Part shown: positions 19,826 through 28,482 of the stretch, in pieces
Position numbering within the stretch: position 1 is the stretch's first letter
Layout: the number at the start of each line of letters is the position of its first letter
Virus record (IMG/VR): IMGVR_UViG_3300035138_000043
Span: 1 to 32,505 of that record
Reading direction: 5' to 3' (one strand)
DNA: 32,505 bases
Source: a virus
The notes under the pieces: model-generated
What the model was told of the DNA's origin: nothing
Database searches by the model: none
Seen by the model: the letters and a program-made list of their open reading frames with translations, nothing else
Position numbers and translations under genes: made by a program

Positions 19826-20818
19826 ATGAGTACAAGTTTAAAAGCTAATATAGAACAAAGTGTAAAAAATCCTCAGATTAGAGAAGTATTATTGCAAATA
19901 TTTGATAATACTGTAGGTCATGACCATGATGGTGTTAATTCAAAATCAATTAGTGAATCAGCCGGTATTGCAGGTACACCAGTAAACGCTGTAGCGGCTG
20001 TAGGTACTTTAACATTATCAGGTGTTGTAATAGATGGTGAAACAGTTACTATTGATGGTGATGTTTATGAATTTCTTGCAGATGCGGCACAATCTAAAAC
20101 ATCACCAGAAAATATAGCGGTTGATATTACAAGTCATGCAACAGCTTCTCAAGGCACATTAACTATTACAGATCAAGTCAGTGCCGACGAATCCTTTGTA
20201 ATAGGTGACACTACTTACACATTTAAAGCAATAGCAGATGAAGCCGGAGAAATAGCAATTGGTGTTGATGAAGCAACCACAAAATTAAACATAGTTGCGG
20301 CTATCAACGGAACCGATTTAATTAATATGGCTCATCCTAGTGTAAGTGCGGCTGATTTTGTTGGCGACGCTTGTGTTATTACTGCATTAGTTGCCGGTAC
20401 AGCAGGTGATTCAATTGTATTTACAGAAGATATTACAAATGGATCAGTTGACGGTTCTGGTACATTAGGAACTACACAAGCAGGTGCAGATTGTACCGCC
20501 GCTAATGCTGATGGTGCATTAATTGGGGCAGATGAGGGAACAACTTATACCATGTCACAAGGTACCGGAACATCCGTAACCGTAACAGCGGCTACTAAAG
20601 GTGTTGCTGGAAATTCAATCGCAGTAAGTGAAACTATGGCAAATGGTACATTCGGGAGTGAAATTACAACTTTAGGTGATACAACTGCCGGAGTTGATGG
20701 AACAGTAGGTAATAAAGGTGATGTCAAATTTGATAGTTCTTATATGTATTTATGTACTGCAAATAATACAATTTCCGGTGCTAATTGGGCAAGAGCCTCA
20801 ATTACAGTCGGTTATTAA
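19826..20818 (+). CDS. Head decoration/fibre-like repeat protein
   Basis: A 330-residue Ala/Gly/Thr/Asp-rich protein. The first 50 residues (KNPQIREVLLQIF, then GHDHDGVNSKSI) are the kind of head-binding stub found in phage head-fibre proteins. Three related beta repeats follow: about 60-105 (GTLTLSGVVIDGETVTIDG), 110-225 (GTLTITDQVSADESFVIGD, then TKLNIVAAING) and 228-295 (diverged, GNSIAVSETMANGTFG). Repeat 2 is the most complete. The tail ends ANWARASITVGY. Base composition is richer in G and C than its neighbours. It probably sits on the outer capsid surface. Function inferred from position after the capsid gene and from composition. Confidence 0.6.
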   Translation: MSTSLKANIEQSVKNPQIREVLLQIFDNTVGHDHDGVNSKSISESAGIAGTPVNAVAAVGTLTLSGVVIDGETVTIDGDVYEFLADAAQSKTSPENIAVDITSHATASQGTLTITDQVSADESFVIGDTTYTFKAIADEAGEIAIGVDEATTKLNIVAAINGTDLINMAHPSVSAADFVGDACVITALVAGTAGDSIVFTEDITNGSVDGSGTLGTTQAGADCTAANADGALIGADEGTTYTMSQGTGTSVTVTAATKGVAGNSIAVSETMANGTFGSEITTLGDTTAGVDGTVGNKGDVKFDSSYMYLCTANNTISGANWARASITVGY

Positions 20819-20831
20819 TTGAGGTGATAAT

Positions 20832-21203
20832 GTGAGTTTACCTAGATTAACAGAATTAGAAGAACATAAAATTGACAATCATATTACAAGAGAAACAGGA
20901 TCAGGAGCAGTAAGTATTAATGTTTCTGCTCCTGAAACAGGTAAAAGATGGGCATTAAAAGAAGTAAGAGTATCATTAAATGCTGTAGGTGCTTCTGGTG
21001 ATTTGACAATTACCATTAACAATGGTACCAATGCGGTATACGATCACGTATTAGAATCACAGGATATGAGTTCAGTACAATATCATAGATACGCTCCAAC
21101 TCGAAATGTACCATTAAAGCCAACAGATACTATAGATATAGTATGGGCTAATGCAGGTGGTAAAACTTATGGTATAGAGGTTTTTACTAATCCTGAATAT
21201 TAA
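20832..21203 (+). CDS. Small beta-rich structural protein (decoration-like), 123 aa
   Basis: It begins at GTG after GAGGTGATAAT. The sequence alternates polar and hydrophobic residues in a jelly-roll-like way: GAVSINVSAPETGKRWALKEVRVSLNA, GDLTITINNG and DTIDIVWANAGGKTYGIEVF. This is typical of small phage capsid decoration or head-fibre components. It is 13 bp downstream of the repeat protein and may act with it. No exact family recognised. Confidence 0.5.
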   Translation: MSLPRLTELEEHKIDNHITRETGSGAVSINVSAPETGKRWALKEVRVSLNAVGASGDLTITINNGTNAVYDHVLESQDMSSVQYHRYAPTRNVPLKPTDTIDIVWANAGGKTYGIEVFTNPEY

Positions 21204-21215
21204 GAGGTATGTATT

Positions 21216-21533
21216 ATGATAGAAAATAATTTGAATAGTTTTAAACAACAATTTAGAAAAAATAAAAAAGATTTTTTAGAAGCTTCAGGAAAGTTTGGAA
21301 AATCAAAAATGGATCATCATGTTGCCGTAGACACAGGGTATTTAAAAAGTAAAAACGAATTTAAAGTGTCTGGTGAAAACGAGGTACATTTTATAAATAA
21401 TGGTGAATATGCGGGGTTTCAAGAATATGGTACATATAAAATGCCGGCACATCCATTTGTAAGACCTAGTGTATATAATTACATACCAAGATATATGCAG
21501 ATAGCAAAAAAACAATTAGGTAAGAATTTATAA
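21216..21533 (+). CDS. HK97 gp10-like head-tail/tail completion protein
   Basis: A 105-residue protein with the gp10 pattern: a basic N-terminal helix, VDTGYLKSKNEF, then NNGEYAGFQEYGTYKMPAHPFVRPS. The family signature is 'DTG.L..s', 'YA.y.E.GT..m.A.PF.rPa'. It is placed just before the tail terminator-like gene, as in many siphoviruses, and acts in joining or completing the tail end. Confidence 0.82.
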   Translation: MIENNLNSFKQQFRKNKKDFLEASGKFGKSKMDHHVAVDTGYLKSKNEFKVSGENEVHFINNGEYAGFQEYGTYKMPAHPFVRPSVYNYIPRYMQIAKKQLGKNL

Positions 21534-21557
21534 ATAAGAAGGGAATGTAAAAAAAAT

Positions 21558-21929
21558 ATGATGCCATTAAGAAAGCTTAAAAAATATATAAAAGCAGATA
21601 TATTAGAAGCTGTAAATAGTACTATGAATGTATATCCAGATGAAGCGGGAAATACATCAACATTCCCTTATATAATTTATAGATTTCCTAGTGAAACAGA
21701 TGATACATTGTATAAGGAAAGATGGATATTAGAGATTGATTTTTGGGATCAAAACACAAGTAATAATATTTTAGATGCATCTGATTTAGTAAAGAATGCA
21801 TTGAATGGATTATATCAAACAGAATCGGAAGGTTTTTTTAGATGTTATAAAATATTTGAGGGTACAATACCGGATGATACACCTAACATTAAAAGAATCC
21901 AACAAAGATATGAAATCCATTTATATTAA
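21558..21929 (+). CDS. Tail terminator-like protein
   Basis: A 123-residue protein resembling DUF3168/tail-terminator proteins: an N-terminal helix (LKKYIKADILEAVN), then TFPYIIYRFPS, ERWILEIDFWDQNTSN, a helix LDASDLVKNALNGLY and a final strand RIQQRYEIHLY. These form the hexameric ring ending the tail tube. Its position between gp10-like and tube genes supports this. Confidence 0.65.
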   Translation: MMPLRKLKKYIKADILEAVNSTMNVYPDEAGNTSTFPYIIYRFPSETDDTLYKERWILEIDFWDQNTSNNILDASDLVKNALNGLYQTESEGFFRCYKIFEGTIPDDTPNIKRIQQRYEIHLY

Positions 21930-21949
21930 GTAAAGGAGGTAAATACTTT

Positions 21950-23098
21950 ATGGCACAAGCTAATTTAAAGCCTTTTTCTCCGGCTTCTGACGGTAGTGGT
22001 ACCGTAATGAGTGAATGTTACTTATATGGTAACTGGGGTTTACCAGAACAAAAAGAACTAGGCATTATAAAAGGAAAATGTCAGGCAGATATTGACAGAG
22101 AGATAATCATCCATAATTCTAACGGTCATTATGGAATAGTGCTTGATGAGAATAATGTACCATTAATAAGTATTGATAAAATGGGTGGTAAAATATCGGC
22201 TGATTTAGAAGTATTAAAAGCCGAAAACAAGAAAAGAATTAATTGGTGTGAAGACCCAAACACTAGCCCGGATTCAGCATGGGTAAGTGGTGACTGGGAA
22301 GGTAATGGTGGCACTTATACAGCAGAAACAACAATTGTTAATAACGGTAAACAAGCAGTTAAAATGTCGGCTGATACTGATGGTCATGGTTCACATACTG
22401 TATTTGATGAAGTAATGGATTTTACTGTTTTAGAAAATGGTGAAGTATCCGGGGATAGTGATTATATTGGGTTTAGTATTTATATATCAGCTCAAGATAA
22501 AATTGATTTAGATACGGCTGTATTAAGAGTATATTTCCATAGTGATCCAGTAGGAACATTGACAAATGCATATCATAAAAGTTTAGCGGGAACTGATTTA
22601 GTAGCAGATTCATATAATAATTTTGTAATTTCTAAAAGTTCATTTACACAGTTAGCAAGTGGTGATTGGAGTAATATTACCGGTATGAGTTATGTTATCA
22701 TAAACACACCAAGTGATTTAGTAGACTCAATGTTAGATGCTATTTCGTTAGTAAAAGCTTCGACACAATCATCTATATTACCTCAAAATGGTGGACAAGG
22801 TATAACATCTACAGATGAATCAACCTATTTTAAACTAATAGGTAAAATAAATATAGAAGATGATGAATATTATCATAATGTAGCTATTGTGACATGTACT
22901 CATGATGGTGTTCCAATTGTAATTGTTTATAAGAATGTAGCTATTGTTAATGATATTGAACTAGATTTCTCAGGCAATAGGGAATCAGTAGTAACAACAT
23001 TGGAATTTGTACCTCATTACGGTGATGGTGAGGAAACAACAGTACCTATAGAATTTTATTTTTATACATCAGGAACAGTTGCGGAGGTGATCGCATAA
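21950..23098 (+). CDS. Tail tube-like protein with inserted jelly-roll domain
   Basis: A 382-residue protein whose two ends align with the 187-aa tube protein that follows. The N-terminal part has QKELGIIKGKCQADIDREI (compare ELGPTMGSCKYKAGRTI). The C-terminal part has CTHDGVPIVIVYKNVAI (compare EKHDGSPITIYLYKAFDI) and ESVVTTLEF (compare GEVVTERTF). Between about residues 95 and 275 is an insert beginning INWCEDPN with WVSGDWEG, TAETTIVNNGKQAVKMSA and a beta-rich remainder, like carbohydrate-binding jelly-rolls. AAAGGAGG precedes the ATG, and the stop overlaps the next start (TAATG). It may be a minor tube subunit displaying a surface-binding domain along the tail. Confidence 0.65.
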   Translation: MAQANLKPFSPASDGSGTVMSECYLYGNWGLPEQKELGIIKGKCQADIDREIIIHNSNGHYGIVLDENNVPLISIDKMGGKISADLEVLKAENKKRINWCEDPNTSPDSAWVSGDWEGNGGTYTAETTIVNNGKQAVKMSADTDGHGSHTVFDEVMDFTVLENGEVSGDSDYIGFSIYISAQDKIDLDTAVLRVYFHSDPVGTLTNAYHKSLAGTDLVADSYNNFVISKSSFTQLASGDWSNITGMSYVIINTPSDLVDSMLDAISLVKASTQSSILPQNGGQGITSTDESTYFKLIGKINIEDDEYYHNVAIVTCTHDGVPIVIVYKNVAIVNDIELDFSGNRESVVTTLEFVPHYGDGEETTVPIEFYFYTSGTVAEVIA

Positions 23099-23661
23099 TG
23101 GCTAAAAATGTATGGACACCATCAGCATCTTTAAGTAAAGATATTTTATTAGGTGTTGGAAAAGTTTATAAAGATTTAGGCGAAGGTACCGAAACCGAAT
23201 TAGGTCCAACAATGGGAAGCTGTAAATATAAAGCAGGTAGGACTATTAAATTAATAGAGTTTAATGGAGCTTATGGACCAAAAAAAGGAATGCAAAAAGT
23301 GGAAATGTGGAAACCACAATTGATTATAAACTTTTTGAAAATAGATTATTTAAATTCTTTTTATGGAATACCTCATACTGTTACAGATATAACAGATAAA
23401 CATGGTCTAAGTGCTAAAAAGGTTAATTTTAGATTAAATGTTTTATCAACTGATGTTTTGACTAATTTGGCATTTGTAGGTGAAAAACATGACGGATCAC
23501 CTATAACTATATATTTATATAAAGCATTTGATATAACACCAACCATAACATATGAGTTTGGTGAAAAAGGCGAGGTAGTAACGGAAAGAACATTTGAAGG
23601 TTTATATGCATCCAGTTCAACTACACCACCTTTTGAAATGAGACAAGCGTCACCTAGTTAA
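23098..23661 (+). CDS. Major tail tube protein
   Basis: A 187-residue protein of tail-tube size. The beta-rich composition includes the segments shared with the preceding larger protein (ELGPTMGSCKYKAGRTI; HDGSPITIYLYKAFDITPTITYEF; GEVVTERTFEGLYA). Tail-tube proteins stack as hexameric rings around the tape measure. Placement directly before the tail assembly chaperone supports the call. GAGGTG lies upstream within the end of the previous gene. Confidence 0.7.
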   Translation: MAKNVWTPSASLSKDILLGVGKVYKDLGEGTETELGPTMGSCKYKAGRTIKLIEFNGAYGPKKGMQKVEMWKPQLIINFLKIDYLNSFYGIPHTVTDITDKHGLSAKKVNFRLNVLSTDVLTNLAFVGEKHDGSPITIYLYKAFDITPTITYEFGEKGEVVTERTFEGLYASSSTTPPFEMRQASPS

Positions 23662-23688
23662 TATATAGAAAGAGAGTGAATTAAAAAA

Positions 23689-24186
23689 ATGGAAACAGTA
23701 AATACAGACAAAAAAGACATGTTAGAACGTTTAAAAGGAGATCAATTAACAGTTAAACAGCTTAATATAAATGAACTTGCTATATTAAGTAATATTTCTA
23801 AATTGATGGAATTAAAATCTTATTATGGCTTTTTTGCAAAATACGCGATAAGGATTCATGAAGATAATAAATTAACAGATACTCAAAAACAATTGATTTT
23901 AATGGCAGATGTAGTATTTTATATAAATGAAAATTGGGGAAAAGCATTAAACGAGGTTAAACAGTTAATTACATCACATAAAAAAATATCTATGGAAGAA
24001 ATGAACGAGTATACCATAGACGACCTTATAGATTATTGTTTTGAACTTATGGAAGCTGTAGCACCATTAAGATTATTAAAGGTATTAGGTATCAATATTA
24101 ACGATATAAAAGCATTGTTTAAATTTTCGGATAAAGATATAGAAGGTGTTAAAAATCTAATTAAACCACAAAATAAGGCTAAATAA
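23689..24186 (+). CDS. Tail assembly chaperone (gpG-like)
   Basis: A 165-residue mostly helical protein between tail tube and tape measure. It opens with a short strand (KQLNINELAIL) and continues as helices (LTDTQKQLILMADVVFYINENW, IDDLIDYCFELMEAV), ending with a basic tail. These chaperones coat the tape measure during tail assembly. In many phages a -1 frameshift makes a longer form; here the next frame has its own ATG and no clear slippery site at the junction. Confidence 0.65.
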   Translation: METVNTDKKDMLERLKGDQLTVKQLNINELAILSNISKLMELKSYYGFFAKYAIRIHEDNKLTDTQKQLILMADVVFYINENWGKALNEVKQLITSHKKISMEEMNEYTIDDLIDYCFELMEAVAPLRLLKVLGININDIKALFKFSDKDIEGVKNLIKPQNKAK

Positions 24187-24190
24187 ACAC

Positions 24191-24850
24191 ATGGTATTAT
24201 TTAAAGATGTAATAAAATTATGCGATAATTTAAATAATAATATAGACCGTTTAAATTTTGAATTTGAATATAGACCTTTATATGATGATATTAGCCTGAT
24301 AGTTTATGATTATTTAGAATCGTTTATTATAGAAAATATCATCATTTTTGAAAAAACAGATTTAAAACATTTAGATATAGATAGTATTTTAAAGATATTT
24401 TTTGAAATTGCTATTGTTTTAAATGATTCAGGACACGAAAATAATTATGAAGATAAAAGTATTAATGAAGCAATTAGTGTAATTAATACTTTTATTAAAA
24501 ATATAGCAAACACTTTTTCAGAAGAGGAAATAGACAATATGTTAATGAAAATTTATAAAGATTCTAATTATTATAATATTTTATTAAATAAGGAATTTAA
24601 AAAAGCCTACAAGATTTATAAAAAAGGTGTAAAAGATTATTATGATAAAGAAATCGAAGATAAATTATTTAAATTATATATTTCCGCTTCTGAACATGGT
24701 TCGTTTGAAGGCTCATTTGAAGACTATAAGAAAAAACATAAAATTAAAAATATGTCTTATGAGGAAAGAGAACGAAAAGCAAAGGAAATTAATAAAAAGT
24801 TTCCAAAAATGAATAATAAAATAAAACAAGTATATAAGGTGGTGCAGTAA
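24191..24850 (+). CDS. Second tail assembly chaperone-like protein (Gp15-like)
   Basis: A 219-residue helical, highly charged protein starting five bases after the previous stop. The C-terminal segment EGSFEDYKKKHKIKNMSYEERERKAKEINKKF resembles the end of phage Gp15-type proteins encoded between tube and tape measure. The ribosome site is poor (AAGG 12 bases upstream), so translation is probably coupled to the preceding gene. Confidence 0.5.
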   Translation: MVLFKDVIKLCDNLNNNIDRLNFEFEYRPLYDDISLIVYDYLESFIIENIIIFEKTDLKHLDIDSILKIFFEIAIVLNDSGHENNYEDKSINEAISVINTFIKNIANTFSEEEIDNMLMKIYKDSNYYNILLNKEFKKAYKIYKKGVKDYYDKEIEDKLFKLYISASEHGSFEGSFEDYKKKHKIKNMSYEERERKAKEINKKFPKMNNKIKQVYKVVQ

Positions 24851-24851
24851 T

Positions 24852-25475
24852 ATGATAGTGACTTTATCAAAAGTTAAAACCTTATTGCAAATATCGGGAA
24901 GCACTTATGATTCTTTAATAAAAACATTAATACCTATAGTAGAAGAAAATATAGTAGATTATTGTAATAATTATTTTATAGATTATGATATTTCCTATAA
25001 TGGGATTAAATTACCTAAGGTATATATGTATAACAATGATATGGAATTTGTAAATGGTACTAATAGCATTGATAATAGTGTAACAGATATGACCTCATAT
25101 GATTTAAATGTTGGTGATTCTATAAGAGTATTTAACAGTAAGTTTAATAATCATACGTTCACAATAGCCAGTATAAGCACAGGAAGCATAGTTTTAGAAG
25201 ATGTTGATAGTGTCAAATCTGAATCAGGTAACACAACAATGATTGTAAGATTAGAGTATCCTACAACATTAGAAATTACAGCGGCTCAGATGATAAAATT
25301 CAACATGAATAGAATTACTCCGGGTATGGCATCAGAAAGTATAGATAGTTATTCATATACTTTAGGAGATACAAAAAACGGTTATCCTAAATTAATATCA
25401 AACATGTTAAATAATTATAGAAAACTTTATAAAGAAAGAATTTATGAAAATCTATCAACGGAGTATATTCTATAA
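24852..25475 (+). CDS. Head-tail connector protein (gp6/YqbG-like)
   Basis: A 207-residue protein with the connector layout: N-terminal helices (TLSKVKTLLQISGSTYDSLIKTLIPIVEENIVDYCNNYF), a beta insert in the middle (DSIRVFNSKFNNHTFTI) and C-terminal helices (TAAQMIKFNMNR; YPKLISNMLNNYRKLY). These form the ring under the portal. In most siphoviruses this gene follows the capsid gene; here it lies after the tail chaperones, just before the tape measure. Confidence 0.7.
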   Translation: MIVTLSKVKTLLQISGSTYDSLIKTLIPIVEENIVDYCNNYFIDYDISYNGIKLPKVYMYNNDMEFVNGTNSIDNSVTDMTSYDLNVGDSIRVFNSKFNNHTFTIASISTGSIVLEDVDSVKSESGNTTMIVRLEYPTTLEITAAQMIKFNMNRITPGMASESIDSYSYTLGDTKNGYPKLISNMLNNYRKLYKERIYENLSTEYIL

Positions 25476-25798
25476 TGATTGAAGATTTTTATATAGCATG
25501 TGTTAGAAAAAGACCAACAGAATCTCAAGATACCGATACGGGCGAGGTTATACAAACATTTACAAATACAAATATCAACGGGTATAAAGGATCACAAGCA
25601 TTTACATTTCAAAAAGCGGCCGATAAAAACACAAGTAAAACACAATATAAATTTTTTACAGATGATTTTAATATAAGATTCGGTGATATAGTAAATTATG
25701 AAAACGAAGATTATTTAGTTATTTCTGCAACCGAAAACACAGCTCACTTAAATCACCATGCCTTAGTATATATTGAAAGGTATGAAAACATTACTTAA
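25475..25798 (+). CDS. Head closure/head-tail joining protein
   Basis: A 107-residue beta-barrel-like protein. DTDTGEVIQTFTN, FTFQKAADKNTSK, FRFGDIVNYENEDYLVISATE (seen here as NIRFGDIVNYENEDYLVIS) and a final strand match the SPP1 gp16-like stopper fold. It overlaps the connector by one base (TAATG), and the pair is a usual unit. The same displaced position applies. Confidence 0.65.
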   Translation: MIEDFYIACVRKRPTESQDTDTGEVIQTFTNTNINGYKGSQAFTFQKAADKNTSKTQYKFFTDDFNIRFGDIVNYENEDYLVISATENTAHLNHHALVYIERYENIT

Positions 25799-25821
25799 TA
25801 AGATTGGAGGTGAGAAAACAA

Positions 25822-28464
25822 ATGGAGATATTTAGAGTATTTGGATCATTAGAATTAAGAGAAACTGGTAATATCGAAGGCAGGTTAGAACAAGTTACAG
25901 ATAGTGCCGGTGGAGTAGATACCGCATTTGGAACAATTGGAAAAGGATTAGGTAAATTAGGAAAGGCTTTTGCCGGTGCCGCTTCAATTATTACAACAGT
26001 TTTTATAGGTACATTAACTAAAGCTACAAAATTTGCGGATGATTACAATGATTCATTACAAGAATTAAGTGCGGCTACAGGTACAACGGGAGATAGTACG
26101 GAGGATTTAGATAAGTCATTAAAAAATGTTTACAAAGCTGGTTATGGTGATGATATTCGAGACGTAGCAGAGGCTATGCGTGAAGTTAAACAACAAACCG
26201 GATTAACAGGGGATGCCTTAGAAGATCAAACCGAAAAAGTAATTACATTATCTAAAAGAATGGATTTGGATTATGGAGAAACTGTTAAAACTGTAGATGG
26301 CTTAATGAAAAATTTAAATTTAACCAGTGATGAAGCATTTGAGCTTATTGTTCAAGGATGGGAAGATGGTTTAAATGCAAACGGGGATTATTTAGATGTC
26401 TTAAATGAATATGCTGTACAGATCGATAAGGCAGGGTTAACCGCAGATGAATTTTTTAGTATTATGAAAGCCGGTCATAAAAACGGTGTGTTTTCGCTTG
26501 ATAAATTAATAGATGCTCAAAAAGAATTTAACATACGTGCTGTAGATGGTAGTGAAGGTACAAAAGAGGCTTATAGTGATTTAGGATTTAGTTATGATGA
26601 GTATTCTGCAAAAATCGCCAAAGGTGGAGAAGAAGGTAAAAAAGCACAACAAGAAATAATCAAAGCATTATTAGATGAAGACGATCAGGTAGAACAAAAC
26701 AAGATAGGAACTGCATTATTCGGTACTATGTGGGAAGACTTAGGACCTAAAGGTATAGGTTCATTAGCGGATATTGATGATGGTTTAGATAACACAAAAA
26801 GTCATATGGATGAATTAGATAAAACTAATTTTGATACTATAGGCGAGGCTTTTAGTCTTATAGGTAGAACTATTGAAGTAGATTTTTTATTACCTATTGG
26901 TAAAAAGGTGGTACCTGTTGTATTAGAAGGTATTAAAAAACTAAAAAAAGGTTTAATTGATTTTAAAGGTGATTTAGATAACTTAAAAACTAAAATAAGT
27001 GATTTCGGTTCTGGTATTGCTGAAAAAATATCACCTGTTGTTGAAGCTTTTAATAACATTAAAAAAGGTGTCAAAGGTGGTTCAGGTGAAGTTGGAAAGA
27101 TACAAGATAAATTAACTCCTATAATAAATGCTTTTGTAACTATTAAGGATGCTCTATCTGAATTTATAGGAGCCATAGGGAGTGGTTTATCAACTGTTGG
27201 TGGCATTATAGCTGACTCATTTAAAGGTTTTAATTTTAAAGTTCTAGAAAAAGCATTTAAGAATATAAAAGATGTAATGGGTCCTATTATAGATACATTA
27301 AAAGAATTTGCCATAGTTATAGGAGGCGTAGTCGTTGCGGCTATTGGAATCGTTGTAGGTGTAATAAATGGTGTTGTTAAAGCTTTTGATAATATCATAG
27401 GTGCTGTCATGAATGTAATTGCTTTTGTAGGCGGTGCTATTGGTGTTTTAATAGGTCTATTTACTGGTAATTGGAAATTAATTGGAGAAAGTTTTGAAAA
27501 TATGTGGAATAGTTTACTAGATTTCTTTGCAAATGTTTTCGTAGCAATATGGGATATTCTTTCAGGTTTTGTTGAGGGTGTTATAGGTTTCTTTACTGGG
27601 TTATATGATAAATTAGTAGGAAATTCTATCATACCAGATATGATTAATGGAATTATAGAATGGTTTGCTAAATTACCGGGTAGAATAGCCGCATTTGTGT
27701 CTAATTTAGTCTCTAGTGCTGTTGCTAAATTTAATGCATTTAAAAACAAGGTCGTAGCTGTTGTAACTAATTTAATAAACGGAGCAATTAATATTTTTAA
27801 AACCATAGTGAGTAAAATAGGCAATATAATTAGTAGTTTAGTTTCCAGTGCTGTATCGAAATTTAATTCTTTTAAGAGTAAAGTTGTAAATGTTATTCGT
27901 ACTTTAGTTTCTAATGCCAGAGATACTTTTAAAAGTATTGTAAGTAAAATTGTTTCCGTAATTAGTGGACTGGTTTCTAAAGCTAAAACATATTTTGGAA
28001 AGTTTAAAACAGCTATACTTAATGTTTTAAAAGGTATTGATTTAAAACAAATGGGAATTAATATTGTCAAAGGGTTAGTAAATGGTTTGAAAAGTATGCT
28101 TAAAAAGGTTAAAGATATAGCTGGTAAAATTGGTAAGGCTGTTACTGGTGCTATTAAAGATAAATTAAAGTTGAAATCACCTTCTAAAGTAATGATGGAT
28201 ATAGGTGTAAATGTTGTTAAAGGTTTAAGTTTAGGTTTAGAAGATAGTAATGCAATAGCAAATTTAAAATCTTCCAGTGATGTTATGTATAAGCAATTAA
28301 CACCGGCTAATGCAATTTCTAATAATAGAAACAACATTAGAAATATAACAAAATCAGTAAACATAGACAAGATAATACTCGATCCAAAAAATATAAAAGA
28401 ATTAAATGATCTTGTAGAATTATTTGAAAATTTAATTCATGAAAAGAATATGATATCAACATAG
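25822..28464 (+). CDS. Tape measure protein
   Basis: An 880-residue tape measure. An in-frame TTG at 25804 is part of the GGAGGTG region, so the ATG at 25822 is preferred. The N-terminal part is soluble and helical (KSLKNVYKAGYGDDIRDVAEAM, typical of phage-related minor tail proteins). Hydrophobic segments near 490-580 (VVVAAIGIVVGVINGVV, FVGGAIGVLIGLF) follow. Then come 2.5 repeats of about 44 residues beginning LVSSAVAKF (near 27703), LVSSAVSKF (near 27838) and LVSKAKTYF (near 27970), and a C-terminal KLKSPSKVMMDIG motif. It sets tail length; at about 0.15 nm per residue it would give roughly 130 nm. Confidence 0.92.
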   Translation: MEIFRVFGSLELRETGNIEGRLEQVTDSAGGVDTAFGTIGKGLGKLGKAFAGAASIITTVFIGTLTKATKFADDYNDSLQELSAATGTTGDSTEDLDKSLKNVYKAGYGDDIRDVAEAMREVKQQTGLTGDALEDQTEKVITLSKRMDLDYGETVKTVDGLMKNLNLTSDEAFELIVQGWEDGLNANGDYLDVLNEYAVQIDKAGLTADEFFSIMKAGHKNGVFSLDKLIDAQKEFNIRAVDGSEGTKEAYSDLGFSYDEYSAKIAKGGEEGKKAQQEIIKALLDEDDQVEQNKIGTALFGTMWEDLGPKGIGSLADIDDGLDNTKSHMDELDKTNFDTIGEAFSLIGRTIEVDFLLPIGKKVVPVVLEGIKKLKKGLIDFKGDLDNLKTKISDFGSGIAEKISPVVEAFNNIKKGVKGGSGEVGKIQDKLTPIINAFVTIKDALSEFIGAIGSGLSTVGGIIADSFKGFNFKVLEKAFKNIKDVMGPIIDTLKEFAIVIGGVVVAAIGIVVGVINGVVKAFDNIIGAVMNVIAFVGGAIGVLIGLFTGNWKLIGESFENMWNSLLDFFANVFVAIWDILSGFVEGVIGFFTGLYDKLVGNSIIPDMINGIIEWFAKLPGRIAAFVSNLVSSAVAKFNAFKNKVVAVVTNLINGAINIFKTIVSKIGNIISSLVSSAVSKFNSFKSKVVNVIRTLVSNARDTFKSIVSKIVSVISGLVSKAKTYFGKFKTAILNVLKGIDLKQMGINIVKGLVNGLKSMLKKVKDIAGKIGKAVTGAIKDKLKLKSPSKVMMDIGVNVVKGLSLGLEDSNAIANLKSSSDVMYKQLTPANAISNNRNNIRNITKSVNIDKIILDPKNIKELNDLVELFENLIHEKNMIST

Positions 28465-28482
28465 AAAGGAGAGTGAGTTAAT

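Noticed and set aside
24171-24193. Programmed frameshift joining the two tail chaperone genes
   Set aside because: The second frame is open only from 24176, the required shift would be +1, and no slippery heptamer or following structure is evident. A separate ATG is available.
26802-28370. Long (522-codon) antisense ORF under the tape measure gene
   Set aside because: It is the complement of a repeat-rich coding sequence with few stop-generating codons. It has no ribosome site, low-complexity Leu/Ile/Thr/Pro content, and the opposite strand is a convincing tape measure.
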